Assembly (NCBI GenBank): GCA_039698075.1 | Contig: JBDKTJ010000062.1 | Coordinates: forward strand, 3,129-67,128 | Length of the DNA stretch: 64,000 nucleotides | Reading direction: 5' to 3' | DNA from: JAJFVC01 sp039698075 | GTDB lineage: Bacteria > Planctomycetota > Planctomycetia > Pirellulales > Thermoguttaceae | Shown here: positions 32,577 through 40,891 of the stretch, in pieces | Position numbering within the stretch: the first letter of the stretch is position 1 | Layout: each line of letters begins with the position of its first letter | The notes under the pieces: generated by a model | What the model saw: only the letters and a program-made list of their open reading frames with translations | What the model was told of the DNA's origin: nothing | The model's database searches: none | Position numbers and translations under genes: made by a program

Positions 32577-35500
32577 TTACGAGCAGCCCATGCTCGTGCC
32601 GCAGTTGTAGCAGAGATAGCAGTTGCCGTTTCGGACGGTGATCGACCCGCAGTTGTCGCACGTGGGGGCGTCGGTCTGGAACGAAGCGAACTGCTCGCTG
32701 CGAGACATCAACGAACCAGGCGACGGGGCCGCCGGGCTGGCGGGGATGCGATCCATCACCGCGATGCTGGCCGACGTGCCGTTGCGTCGAGAGCCGTTCT
32801 TCGAGCTGTGTTGCCCGTTGCCCGAGACGACCCCCGACCCGTTCGACCCACTGGACCCGTTCGAGGAGCCATTGCCGTTGGCCGATCCTTGGGCCTTGTT
32901 GGGCCCGCCAGCCGTCGTGGCGGCGGGCCGTCGCTCTGGGTCCGTGTCCCCCGCGTCTGGAGGCACCGACGATCCGACCGGCGGCGCGGGCACTTTGTTG
33001 TTGGCCTCACGATAGCCCGGCAAGAATGTGTTGCCCAACCATCGAAAGATGTAATCGACCAGGCTTTTGGCGATTTTGATGTCGGGATTTTTCGTAAAGC
33101 CTTGCGGCTCAAACCGGGTGTGCGAGAACTTATTCACGTACACTTCCAGAGGGACGCCATATTGCAGACTCATCGAAACGGCCGTGCTGAAGCAATCCAT
33201 CAGGCCGCTGATCGTGCTGCCCTCTTTGGCCATCGTGATGAACAATTCGCCGGGCCGTCCGTCGGGATACAGGCCCACGGTGATGTAGCCCTCGTGGCCG
33301 GAGATGCTGAACTTGTGGGTGATCGATGGTCGGGTGTCGGGCAGTCGTTCGCGGCGCGGCGCGGCGACCAGTTTCTCCGACGCCTTGTCCGATTTCGTCT
33401 TGGTCGACAGCGGCTGCACCTCTTTCGAGCCATCGCGGTAGATAGCCAGCGCTTTGAGCCCCAGCCGCCAGCCCTCCATGAACGCGTCGGCCACTTCCTC
33501 CGGCGTGCTTTCCTTCGGCATATTCACCGTTTTGGAGATGGCTCCGGAGATGAACGGCTGCGCGGCCGCCATCATGCGGATATGCGCGCGCCAAGGAATC
33601 GAGCGATGTCCGTTCTTCGGCGGAAACGCGCAGTCGAACACCGGCAAGTGTTCGGGCTTCAAGCCTGCGGCGCCTTCGATCGTGTCGCGTTGGTTGATGT
33701 CGTCGAGAATCGCCGCGGTTTGGGCGTCGTCGTAGCCCAAGGCCTTCAAGGCCAGCGGAACCGTTTGGTTGACGATCTTCAACATGCCGCCGCCGGCCAG
33801 TTGCTTGTACTTCACCAACGCGATGTCGGGCTCGATGCCGGTGGTGTCGCAGTCCATCATGAAGCTGATCGTGCCGGTGGGCGCCAACACCGTCGCCTGG
33901 GCGTTCCGGAAACCGTGCCGCTTGCCGTGCGTCAGCACGTCGTCCCACAGGTCGCGGGCGAACTGCTGCAACGACTTCGGGCAATTTCTGATCTCCTCGA
34001 CCTTCTGCCAGTGCATTTCCATGACGTGCAGCATCGGGTCGCGGTTCTTTTCGTACTCCGAAAACGGCCCGACGGCCGCGGCCAACTCGGTGCTGGTGCG
34101 GCAGGCCGCCCCGTGCAAAATCGCCGTCAGCGCGCCGCACAATCCCCGGGCCTCGTCCGAATCGTAGGGCAACCCGGAGGTCATCAGCAGGCTGCCGAGG
34201 TTTGAGAAACCCAGACCCAGCGGACGGAACCGATGGCTGTTCGTGGCGATCCGTTTGGTCGGATAGCTGGCGTGGTCGACCAAAATCTCTTGGGCGATGA
34301 ACACCAGCCGGCAGGCCGACACAAACCGTTCGACGTCGAACTGGCTGTCCTCGCCGCGGAACTTCATCAGGTTGATGCTCGCCAGGTTGCAGGCCGAGTC
34401 GTCGACGAACATGTACTCGCTGCACGGATTGCTCGCGTTGATCCGGCCTGAGGTCGGGCAGGTGTGCCAGCGGTTGATCGTCGTGTCATATTGCACGCCC
34501 GGATCGCCGCAACACCAAGCCGACTGCGCCATGCGTTGGAACATGTCGCGGGCCTGATAGACCGGGCCCGACTTGCTCGCATCGGTGACCCAATGCGTGG
34601 TCCACGGGCGATCGGCCTCGACGGCTTTCATGAAATCGTCGCTCAGCCGGACCGAGAGGTTCGCGTTTTGGAACAGAACCGTGTCGTAGGCTTCTTGCGG
34701 ATCGTAGCCCTGCTCGACCAGGGTGCGGACTTTTTTCTCCTCGCGGCTCTTGCACTCGATGAACTCCATCACGTCGGGATGCCAATCCTTGATCGACTGC
34801 ATCTTGGCCGCCCGGCGCGTTTTGCCGCCGCTCTTGACCACCGCCGCGATCTGATCGTACACCCGCATGAACGACAGCGGACCCGACGGACGTCCGCCGC
34901 CGGACAGCTTTTCGCGGCAAGAACGCAAGGTCGACAGATCGGTGCCCGTCCCGGAACCGAACTTGAAGAGCATGGCCTCGCTTCGGGCCAGCTCCATGAT
35001 GTCTTCCATGTTGTCCTGCACGCTTTGGATGAAGCAGGCCGAGGCTTGCGGGAACTCGTAGGGGTTCTCCGGCTGAACGGCCTCATCGCTCGTGGCGTCC
35101 CAATGCCAGTTGCACATCGCCCCCTTGATGCCGTACTGATGGTACAGCCCGACGTTGAACCACACCGGCGAATTGAACGACGCGAATTGGTGCAGACACA
35201 ACCAGCACAGTTCGCGATAAAACCGCTCGCCGTCTTCGTTGCTGGCAAAATAGCCGTCCGCGACGCCCCAATCGGCGATGGTGCGGCAAACGCGATGGAC
35301 CAACGGGCGAATGCCCTTCTCGCGCTCGGCGGTGCCCACTTCGCCGTAAAAATATTTGTTCGCCACGACGTTCGTGGCCAGTTGACTCCACTCGACCGGC
35401 ATTTCGCAGTCGGTCTGCTCGAACAACACTTCGCCGCCTTCCCCTTTGATCGCGGCCGTGCGCAGATCCCATTCGACCGTATCGAACGGATTGGTTCCGT

Positions 35501-35624
35501 CGTCGGGGCAAAACACGGCCGGAACGGAAAGGCCCAGGACCGACGGCTTCGTCGCTTTCAGAGCTGCGGGTTGCTCGGCCGTTATCGCTGAAGCGCGCGC
35601 GGGCACGCGATCGACCTTATCCAT
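32577..35624 (-). CDS. nrdJ: Class II (cobalamin-dependent) ribonucleotide reductase
   Basis: 1015 residues. It reduces ribonucleotides to deoxyribonucleotides with adenosylcobalamin as radical source, so it works with or without oxygen. Key residues visible: Cys197 (SACFIQ), Asn399-Cys401-Glu403 (NPCSEY) and Cys412 (SACNLASINL). These match the radical-site cysteine, the N-x-C-x-E active-site block and the second redox Cys. PTGTISFMMDCDTTGIEPD is also conserved. The C-terminus is a low-complexity Gly/Asn/Ser linker (about 50 residues) followed by a four-Cys zinc ribbon (CDNCGSITVRNGNCYLCYNC). Start at ATG 35624, with AAGGA upstream. Confidence 0.95.
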   Translation of the reverse strand: MDKVDRVPARASAITAEQPAALKATKPSVLGLSVPAVFCPDDGTNPFDTVEWDLRTAAIKGEGGEVLFEQTDCEMPVEWSQLATNVVANKYFYGEVGTAEREKGIRPLVHRVCRTIADWGVADGYFASNEDGERFYRELCWLCLHQFASFNSPVWFNVGLYHQYGIKGAMCNWHWDATSDEAVQPENPYEFPQASACFIQSVQDNMEDIMELARSEAMLFKFGSGTGTDLSTLRSCREKLSGGGRPSGPLSFMRVYDQIAAVVKSGGKTRRAAKMQSIKDWHPDVMEFIECKSREEKKVRTLVEQGYDPQEAYDTVLFQNANLSVRLSDDFMKAVEADRPWTTHWVTDASKSGPVYQARDMFQRMAQSAWCCGDPGVQYDTTINRWHTCPTSGRINASNPCSEYMFVDDSACNLASINLMKFRGEDSQFDVERFVSACRLVFIAQEILVDHASYPTKRIATNSHRFRPLGLGFSNLGSLLMTSGLPYDSDEARGLCGALTAILHGAACRTSTELAAAVGPFSEYEKNRDPMLHVMEMHWQKVEEIRNCPKSLQQFARDLWDDVLTHGKRHGFRNAQATVLAPTGTISFMMDCDTTGIEPDIALVKYKQLAGGGMLKIVNQTVPLALKALGYDDAQTAAILDDINQRDTIEGAAGLKPEHLPVFDCAFPPKNGHRSIPWRAHIRMMAAAQPFISGAISKTVNMPKESTPEEVADAFMEGWRLGLKALAIYRDGSKEVQPLSTKTKSDKASEKLVAAPRRERLPDTRPSITHKFSISGHEGYITVGLYPDGRPGELFITMAKEGSTISGLMDCFSTAVSMSLQYGVPLEVYVNKFSHTRFEPQGFTKNPDIKIAKSLVDYIFRWLGNTFLPGYREANNKVPAPPVGSSVPPDAGDTDPERRPAATTAGGPNKAQGSANGNGSSNGSSGSNGSGVVSGNGQHSSKNGSRRNGTSASIAVMDRIPASPAAPSPGSLMSRSEQFASFQTDAPTCDNCGSITVRNGNCYLCYNCGTSMGCS

Positions 35625-35683
35625 GATGATGTTCCTTGATTCCGTAAGGAGGCGATGAAAAAATGGTATCCGTCCCACTATAT

Positions 35684-35711
35684 ATTGTACAGAGCGGTCG
35701 AGTGACCACAA
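35684..35711 (-). promoter_or_regulatory. Candidate nrdJ promoter
   Basis: On the minus strand TTGTGG (35711-35706) and TACAAT (35689-35684) are 16 bp apart, 60 nt before the nrdJ ATG. I found no cobalamin riboswitch in the leader. Confidence 0.4.
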
Positions 35712-35929
35712 CATACAGCCGAGAACGTCCTAATTTAGCGATTTCTTGACGTTGGTCAACGGGTCGGCCAAGAGTTGTTTTAAGATGGCATGCGGCAACA
35801 AGTTGCGGCAATCCGCCTTGCTGACAATGCTAGCGTTCACTGTGGGAAGATGTATCGGAAATACCTTGTTTTCCAGGGGTTTGGGAGTTTTCGGACACTG
35901 CCCGATTGTGAATGAAAAAAATCGAGAAG

Positions 35930-37138
35930 CTACGAAGACTGTGCAGTCTCGGTCGATAGCTTTCTTGCCCAGTCGGCCAACAACCGACCGACGTCGCGAC
36001 ATTCGGCGAGCGTCTCCGGCGTCGGACGATATTGAGCCCGGATCGGGTCGCGAATAACCTGCCATTCGAGTCGGCTGCGCAGGGCTTCGTCGATGGCCTC
36101 GGCAGCGCCTTTGCCCCAGCCGTAAGAGCCGAACGCGACGGCGGCTTTGCCTAAAGGACGCAGTCCCTCTAGATAGTTGAGCGTCGCGGCCGCCATCGGC
36201 ATCATGTTGCGATTGAGCGTCGCGGAGCCGAACGCCACGGCCGCCGCGTCGAGCGTTTCGGTGGCGATGTGCGTCAGGTTGGAGCGTCGGATAAAGATCA
36301 GTTGGGCGTCGATGCCCGGCTGCGAGGCGCCTTCCCAAATGGCCCGGCCCATCATGGCCGTGCTTTCCCACATCGTGTCGTAGATCACCAGCACCTTGGG
36401 CTTCGGCCGATGGTTGGCCCAACCGCGATAGGCCTCGATGATTTGCGGGGCGTGGCTGCGCCAGATCAGTCCGTGGCTGGGTGCGATCATTTCGATCGGC
36501 AGCTTGGCGACGCCGTCCAGGACGTTCAGCACCGCCTTGGCGTAGGGCATCACGATGTTGGCGTAATAGGTCAGGGCCTCTTGCATCACGATGGCCAGGT
36601 CGGCCTCGTCGTCGAACCGCGCGCTGGTGGCGTAATGCTGGCCGAAGGCGTCCATCGAGAACAGCAACTTCTCCTCGGGCACGTAGGTGAACATCGACTC
36701 GGGCCAGTGGACCATCGGGGTTTCGACGAACTGGAGCGATCGCCGGCCCAGCGGCAGACGGTCGCCGTTGGCGACGATTTGCGTCTTCCAAGGCAGATCG
36801 CCGAAATACTGGCGGAGCGTCGCGGCGCACTTTTTGTCGCACACCAGCGTGGCTTGCGGCAGCGCGGCCATCACTCGGGCCAGCGCGCCGGCATGGTCCG
36901 GTTCGGCGTGATTGCACACGACGTAATCGACCCGGGCCAAGTCCGTGTGCGAGGCGACGTTGCGCAGCAGTTGGTCGGCGAACGGGGCTTTGACGGTGTC
37001 GACCAGCGCGGTCTTTTCGTCCCGCACCAGATAGGCGTTGTACGTGGCGCCGCGCTGGACGTCGTAGCTGTGGAAATCGCGGATGGTCCAGTCGACGACG
37101 CCGACCCAATCGATGTCTTTGCGAAGCGTGGTATTCAT
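35930..37138 (-). CDS. Flavo-diiron protein (A-type flavoprotein, oxygen/NO reductase)
   Basis: 402 residues. It reduces oxygen to water or NO to nitrous oxide and so protects against both. The N-terminal metallo-beta-lactamase-like domain has all di-iron ligands: His78, Glu80, Asp82 (NHAEPDH), His144 (VHWPES), Asp163 (SMDAFG) and His222 (PSHGLIW). The C-terminal flavodoxin domain begins VLVIYDTMWESTAMM, the FMN-phosphate loop, and has AVAFGSYGWGKGA. There is no rubredoxin domain, so a separate electron donor is needed. It is the last gene of a minus-strand oxidative-stress cluster, 66 bp after the permease gene. Confidence 0.93.
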   Translation of the reverse strand: MNTTLRKDIDWVGVVDWTIRDFHSYDVQRGATYNAYLVRDEKTALVDTVKAPFADQLLRNVASHTDLARVDYVVCNHAEPDHAGALARVMAALPQATLVCDKKCAATLRQYFGDLPWKTQIVANGDRLPLGRRSLQFVETPMVHWPESMFTYVPEEKLLFSMDAFGQHYATSARFDDEADLAIVMQEALTYYANIVMPYAKAVLNVLDGVAKLPIEMIAPSHGLIWRSHAPQIIEAYRGWANHRPKPKVLVIYDTMWESTAMMGRAIWEGASQPGIDAQLIFIRRSNLTHIATETLDAAAVAFGSATLNRNMMPMAAATLNYLEGLRPLGKAAVAFGSYGWGKGAAEAIDEALRSRLEWQVIRDPIRAQYRPTPETLAECRDVGRLLADWARKLSTETAQSS

Positions 37139-37204
37139 GGCGGTGGCTAAAAACGTCTCTTTTGAGGATGATGATTAAAAAGGCCGTTGCACGAATGCGA
37201 TGGT

Positions 37205-38470
37205 TCAACGCGGGACGCCGGGGCCATCGACCACCGTCGCTTGATAGCCGGCCGCTTGAACGGCGTCCAACAATTCCTGCGGAATAATGTTTTCGCCGGC
37301 GACGACGGCCCATCCCTGCTCGGCGTTGACCTCGACGCGGGTGACGCCGTGGCAGCTTTGCAGGGCTTTGGCGACCGCTGCTTCGCAATGGCCGCAATGC
37401 ATGCCGGCGACGGCCAACCGAATGGCATGATCGTCGGAGGAGCCGTCAGGCGTCGCGGTTCGTCGGAACTTTGCCAAAAAGGACGCGGCCAACATGCCCA
37501 ACAACAACACGGCCCAGAACGTCGAGAGCCAGGAGCCGGCCATCATTTCGTGGGCGTGCTCGGCCGACGACAACATTTCCACGTGAAAGTTCGGCAAGAT
37601 GACGTTGAGCGTCAGTCCGGCGACCACGGCGCTGAGGGCGATGGTCAGTAAATACAAAACGGCGTTTCGACCGCCCAGCACTTTCCAAAGCGTTGCGATC
37701 GTCGCGGCGTTGGTGGCCGGTCCGGCGATCAAAAACGCCAGCGCCGCGCCGGGCGACGCCCCCAGGTGCAACAGTCCGACCGCGATCGGCACGGACGCCG
37801 AGGCGCAGACATACAGCGGAATGCCCAAGGCCATGGCCAGCAGGATCGACGAAACGCCGCCGCCCAAGTAAGCGTGCCATTGGTTGGGCGAGGCCAATGC
37901 GCCGACCGCGCCGGCGATCAAAATGCCGACCAACAACGGCCCGCCGATGTCGCGGGGCAGCGTCAAAAAACCGTACTCCAGCGCGCGGCGAACGACGCCG
38001 TGCCGTCCGCGATCGGCGCAACAGGCGTCGGTGCACACGGTCGGCCTCGACGAATCTTCGCCGTCCGACGTCTCGGGCAAGTCGTCGAACAGCATGACCA
38101 GCAGTCCGCCGAGCAGCCCGGTCAGCAGCGCGACCACGGGCCGATACACCGCAAAAACGCCGCCCAACAGCGAGTACGTCACCGCGATGCTGTCCACGCC
38201 GGTCTGAGGCGTCGACAACAGAAACGAAGTGGTCGCGGCGCGGCTCGCCCCGTGACGTCGAAACGCCGCCGAGACGGGAATCACGCCGCACGAGCACAAA
38301 GGCAACGGCACGCCCAGCAGCGACGCCCTCCAGACGGGTCCGAAGCCGCGACCGCCCAGATGCCGCTCGACAAACTCCGGCGAGACGCACACCGACAGCA
38401 AGCCGGCCACGAAAAAACCAAACAACAAATAGGGCGACATTTGGCCCAGCACGAGCCAACTGCCGCCCAA
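37205..38470 (-). CDS. Permease with C-terminal HMA domain (SO_0444-type Cu/Zn efflux)
   Basis: 421 residues. Two bundles of hydrophobic helices of the DUF318/ArsP-like permease family, with the conserved PLPLCSCGVIPVSAAF. A Cys-rich loop (CTDACCADRG) joins the halves. The last 70 residues are a heavy-metal-associated domain with GMHCGHCEAAV (CxxC). This fusion is the SO_0444-type metal efflux architecture. No ATG lies near the expected N-terminus: the frame is open upstream to a TAG near 38570 with no ATG or GTG, so the first usual codon is TTG 38470. Homologs commonly start a few residues earlier (...FKEILGGSWLVLGQMSP), so either an unusual start codon or a frameshift near the start is likely. 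Confidence 0.82.
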   Translation of the reverse strand: MGGSWLVLGQMSPYLLFGFFVAGLLSVCVSPEFVERHLGGRGFGPVWRASLLGVPLPLCSCGVIPVSAAFRRHGASRAATTSFLLSTPQTGVDSIAVTYSLLGGVFAVYRPVVALLTGLLGGLLVMLFDDLPETSDGEDSSRPTVCTDACCADRGRHGVVRRALEYGFLTLPRDIGGPLLVGILIAGAVGALASPNQWHAYLGGGVSSILLAMALGIPLYVCASASVPIAVGLLHLGASPGAALAFLIAGPATNAATIATLWKVLGGRNAVLYLLTIALSAVVAGLTLNVILPNFHVEMLSSAEHAHEMMAGSWLSTFWAVLLLGMLAASFLAKFRRTATPDGSSDDHAIRLAVAGMHCGHCEAAVAKALQSCHGVTRVEVNAEQGWAVVAGENIIPQELLDAVQAAGYQATVVDGPGVPR

Positions 38471-38581
38471 GATTTCTTTGAATCCGTCCCTGACATCTTC
38501 AAAAAACGGCCGCTCAAAGCGTGCATTGCCGCTGGACGGGTCGGACGCCGCTTCGAACTGAAATCCCTATAGCATTCTATC

Positions 38582-39172
38582 CTAACCGGCGTGTTTGGCC
38601 AGATAGGAAGCCACGCCGTGGGCCGTCGGCTGCATCGCCTCTTGGCCGGCGTGCCAGTTAGCCGGACACACGTCGCCGTGCTCCTCGTGGAACTGCAAGG
38701 CGTCCAAGATTCGCAGGGCCTCGTCCACATTGCGTCCCAGCGGCAGGTCGTTGATCAACGCGTGCCGCACCACGCCCTGACGGTCGATCAGGAACAGGCC
38801 GCGCAACGCCACTCCGGAATCCAACAGGACGCCGAAGCTGCGGGCGATGTCCTTGGTCAGGTCCGAAACGAGCGGATACTGGATCGGTCCGATGCCGCCG
38901 GCCTTGCGAGGCGTGTTCTTCCACGCCAGATGCGTGTAGTGCGAGTCGACCGAGACGCCCAGCACTTGGGCGTTCTTTTGGACGAACTTCGCCAACGCCG
39001 CGTCGAACGCGACGATCTCGGACGGGCAGACGAACGTGAAGTCCATCGGGTAGAAGAACAACACGACGTACTGCCCTCGGTAGGATGACAATTTCACTTC
39101 GGCGAACGAATTGTCGGGCATCACCGCCTGGGCGGCGAAATCCGGAGCTTCTTTCGTGACTAACGTGCACAT
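38582..39172 (-). CDS. Typical 2-Cys peroxiredoxin (AhpC/TSA family)
   Basis: 196 residues. It reduces hydrogen peroxide and organic peroxides through a thiol cycle. The peroxidatic Cys49 is in DFTFVCPSEI and the resolving Cys169 in GDVCPANW, both intact. YVVLFFYPMDFTF and GLFLIDRQGVVRH are typical blocks. The 5' region lies just past the two-armed repeat at 39207-39315. The gene is part of the perR-ferritin-peroxiredoxin-permease-flavo-diiron series on the minus strand, which argues for peroxide control by PerR. The electron donor gene is not in the window. Confidence 0.93.
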   Translation of the reverse strand: MCTLVTKEAPDFAAQAVMPDNSFAEVKLSSYRGQYVVLFFYPMDFTFVCPSEIVAFDAALAKFVQKNAQVLGVSVDSHYTHLAWKNTPRKAGGIGPIQYPLVSDLTKDIARSFGVLLDSGVALRGLFLIDRQGVVRHALINDLPLGRNVDEALRILDALQFHEEHGDVCPANWHAGQEAMQPTAHGVASYLAKHAG

Positions 39173-39206
39173 TGGAATGGTTCCTTTCCATCGTCAAAGG
39201 TTTTTT

Positions 39207-39315
39207 ACCACGGAGACACGGGGAACACGGAGAAGATTTTTTGGACGCCTTGGGCCTTCCGGCGATTGTGGATTTCTTCCACCTTCCTCTCCGTGACCTC
39301 CGTGTCTCCGTGGTG
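39207..39315. repeat. MITE-like two-armed element, shorter relative
   Basis: Left arm ACCACGGAGACACGG (from 39207) and right arm TCCGTGTCTCCGTGGTG (to 39315) are inverted. The interior (about 75 bp) differs from that of the 168-bp copies. It sits between ferritin and the peroxiredoxin start, 35 bp upstream of the latter. Confidence 0.75.
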
Positions 39316-39328
39316 CTTTTCTTTTAGG

Positions 39329-39823
39329 TTACTTCGCGCCGCGCTGGCCGAGTTGCTGGTCAATCATGTGCAGCCCGACGCCGCTGTCGCCGACGCGATT
39401 AAGTTGCGAGACGATCAACTGGGCGGCGGCTTCTTCCTCGACTTGCTCGCGAGCGAACCATTCGAGGAAATCGTGGCTTGCGCCGTCTCGTTCCATGGCG
39501 ACCAGATTCATCAACTCGTTGATCATGGTGGAGATTTTCACCTCGTGTGCGTAGGCGTCCTTGAAAGCCTCAAGCGGCGCGGTCCACTCGCCCTTGGGCG
39601 ACGCGATCTCGCTGAGGTTGACTCGGCCGCTACGATCGTTCACGTAGTCGAAAATCCGCATCGCGTGTTGATGTTCTTCGCCGGCTTGCACCACCATCCA
39701 GTGGGCCATGCCTTTCAAGTCTTCCGACTCGAAATAGGCGGCCATCGAAAGGTACAAGTATTCGGAAGCCAACTCCGCGTTGATCTGCTGGTTCAACGCC
39801 GCTTGCACTTTGGAATTCAACAT
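39329..39823 (-). CDS. ftnA: Ferritin (FtnA-like, non-heme)
   Basis: 164 residues. It stores iron and oxidises Fe(II). The helices start NSKVQAALNQQINAELASEYL; the ferroxidase residues are visible as Glu in the INAELASEYLY helix and in QAGEEHQHAMRIFDYV, with further acidic residues in WFAREQVEEEAAAQLIV. No heme-binding Met is evident, so ferritin rather than bacterioferritin. The ATG at 39823 has an AGGAG upstream. It lies 14 bp downstream of perR and is likely cotranscribed with it. Confidence 0.92.
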   Translation of the reverse strand: MLNSKVQAALNQQINAELASEYLYLSMAAYFESEDLKGMAHWMVVQAGEEHQHAMRIFDYVNDRSGRVNLSEIASPKGEWTAPLEAFKDAYAHEVKISTMINELMNLVAMERDGASHDFLEWFAREQVEEEAAAQLIVSQLNRVGDSGVGLHMIDQQLGQRGAK

Positions 39824-39837
39824 GATTTTGCTCCTGC

Positions 39838-40266
39838 TTACGTTTCTTTCAAAATGGAAGTACGTTCGTTTCGTCGGGCGTTGCACGCCGGACAAAGTCC
39901 AAAATATTCCAGCCGCCGTCCCAAAAACTGGTAGCCTCGCCAAGCATGGGTCGGCGGTGCGACAGGGTCAAGCGACGGTGCGAAAACATCGTCCACTCGC
40001 CCGCAATCGACGCACCGAAAATGGTCGTGAGGCCGAATGTCGCCATCGAACCGGGCCTCGCCGCCGGCCTGGTCCAACTTCCGGACCAACCCGACTTGGA
40101 CCAAACGCTCCAAGTTGCGATAAACCGTACCCAGGCTAATTTTAGGCAGCCGGCGACGAACGATCCCGTGCAGCACCGCCGCGGTGGGGTGTGAGGTGAG
40201 CTTTCGCAGCTCCTCCAGGATCACCTGCCGTTGTCGTGTGTTGCGTTGGAATTGTTCGTTGGTCAT
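39838..40266 (-). CDS. perR: Fur-family regulator, PerR-like
   Basis: 142 residues. It is a metal-dependent repressor. The winged-helix part has RNTRQRQVILEELRKL and the recognition helix in ISLGTVYRNLERLVQVGLV. The zinc site has two CxxC pairs (CVDCGR and CPACNA), and PHDHFRC carries metal ligands. The neighbours (ferritin, peroxiredoxin, flavo-diiron protein) fit peroxide sensing, so I call it PerR-like rather than Fur, but the family cannot be split with certainty from sequence alone. Its own promoter overlaps a Per/Fur-like box, so it is probably autoregulated. Confidence 0.85.
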   Translation of the reverse strand: MTNEQFQRNTRQRQVILEELRKLTSHPTAAVLHGIVRRRLPKISLGTVYRNLERLVQVGLVRKLDQAGGEARFDGDIRPHDHFRCVDCGRVDDVFAPSLDPVAPPTHAWRGYQFLGRRLEYFGLCPACNARRNERTSILKET

Positions 40267-40281
40267 CAGTTCACCTCACGC

Positions 40282-40296
40282 TAATAGATATTATTA
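40282..40296. promoter_or_regulatory. Per/Fur-type operator
   Basis: TAATAGA-T-ATTATTA is an imperfect 7-1-7 palindrome (5 of 7 pairs), close to the Per box consensus TTATAATNATTATAA. It overlaps the candidate -10 of perR, so a bound repressor would block its own promoter and the downstream ferritin and peroxiredoxin genes. Confidence 0.6.
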
Positions 40297-40317
40297 CTGA
40301 TATCGGAAAAATGTCAA
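40288..40317 (-). promoter_or_regulatory. perR promoter
   Basis: On the minus strand a perfect TTGACA (40317-40312), an 18-bp spacer, and TAATAT (40293-40288). The -10 box is inside the Per/Fur-like palindrome at 40282-40296. The start codon is 21 nt further on. Confidence 0.55.
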
Positions 40318-40483
40318 GAGGAGTTGATAAAAATATTGGATCCATTCCACACGGGGGAGGTGCAGCGACCAGCGCACACGGGCACCGTTCCCCTAAAAAC
40401 AAAGGGAATTCGTCAAGAAAAAGCCCCGTCGCCCGACATTTTGCCAAGCGAGAGCTACAGTCCGCGCCGTCTGAAAAACCGCC

Positions 40484-40798
40484 CTACCCGACCGTGATCT
40501 TGTTGATCTTCACGCGGGTGTAGAGCTGACGATGGCCGGTCTTGCGGCGATAACCCTTGCGACGACGGGCCTTTTGGATGGTCAGCTTCGGACCTTGAGC
40601 TACGGAGAGCACCTCGGCGGTCACCGTGGCGCCGTTCAGCACAGGCTGTCCCACTTGCAGCGACTGCTCATCACGATAGGCCAACACCCGATCAAACGTC
40701 ACTTGATCGCCGGCTGCGAGGTCGCGGTAATCGATATCGAGCTCTTGACCTTCTTCGACTTTGAACTGGCGTCCACCTTCGACGATAATCGCGTACAT
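40484..40798 (-). CDS. rplU: 50S ribosomal protein L21
   Basis: 104 residues. Starts MYAIIVEGGRQFKVEEGQEL and ends GYRRKTGHRQLYTRVKI, both conserved in L21. The usual partner rpmA (L27) does not follow it: the 200 bp downstream of the stop hold no L27 frame. It is the last gene of the minus-strand run from hpf to rplU, 93 bp after rng, the order rng-rplU being common in bacteria. Confidence 0.95.
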   Translation of the reverse strand: MYAIIVEGGRQFKVEEGQELDIDYRDLAAGDQVTFDRVLAYRDEQSLQVGQPVLNGATVTAEVLSVAQGPKLTIQKARRRKGYRRKTGHRQLYTRVKINKITVG

Positions 40799-40891
40799 GG
40801 GATATTCCTGAAAACTATCTCTGGTCCAAATCGGCAAACTGCTAAGTTTACCAGAACTGGCACGAGTTGTTCAAGGGGAGCTGGAACCGAC

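Noticed and set aside
35625..35760. Cobalamin riboswitch before nrdJ
   Set aside because: The leader is short and I could not find the conserved B12-box sequence or the expected length; only a promoter-like pair is visible.
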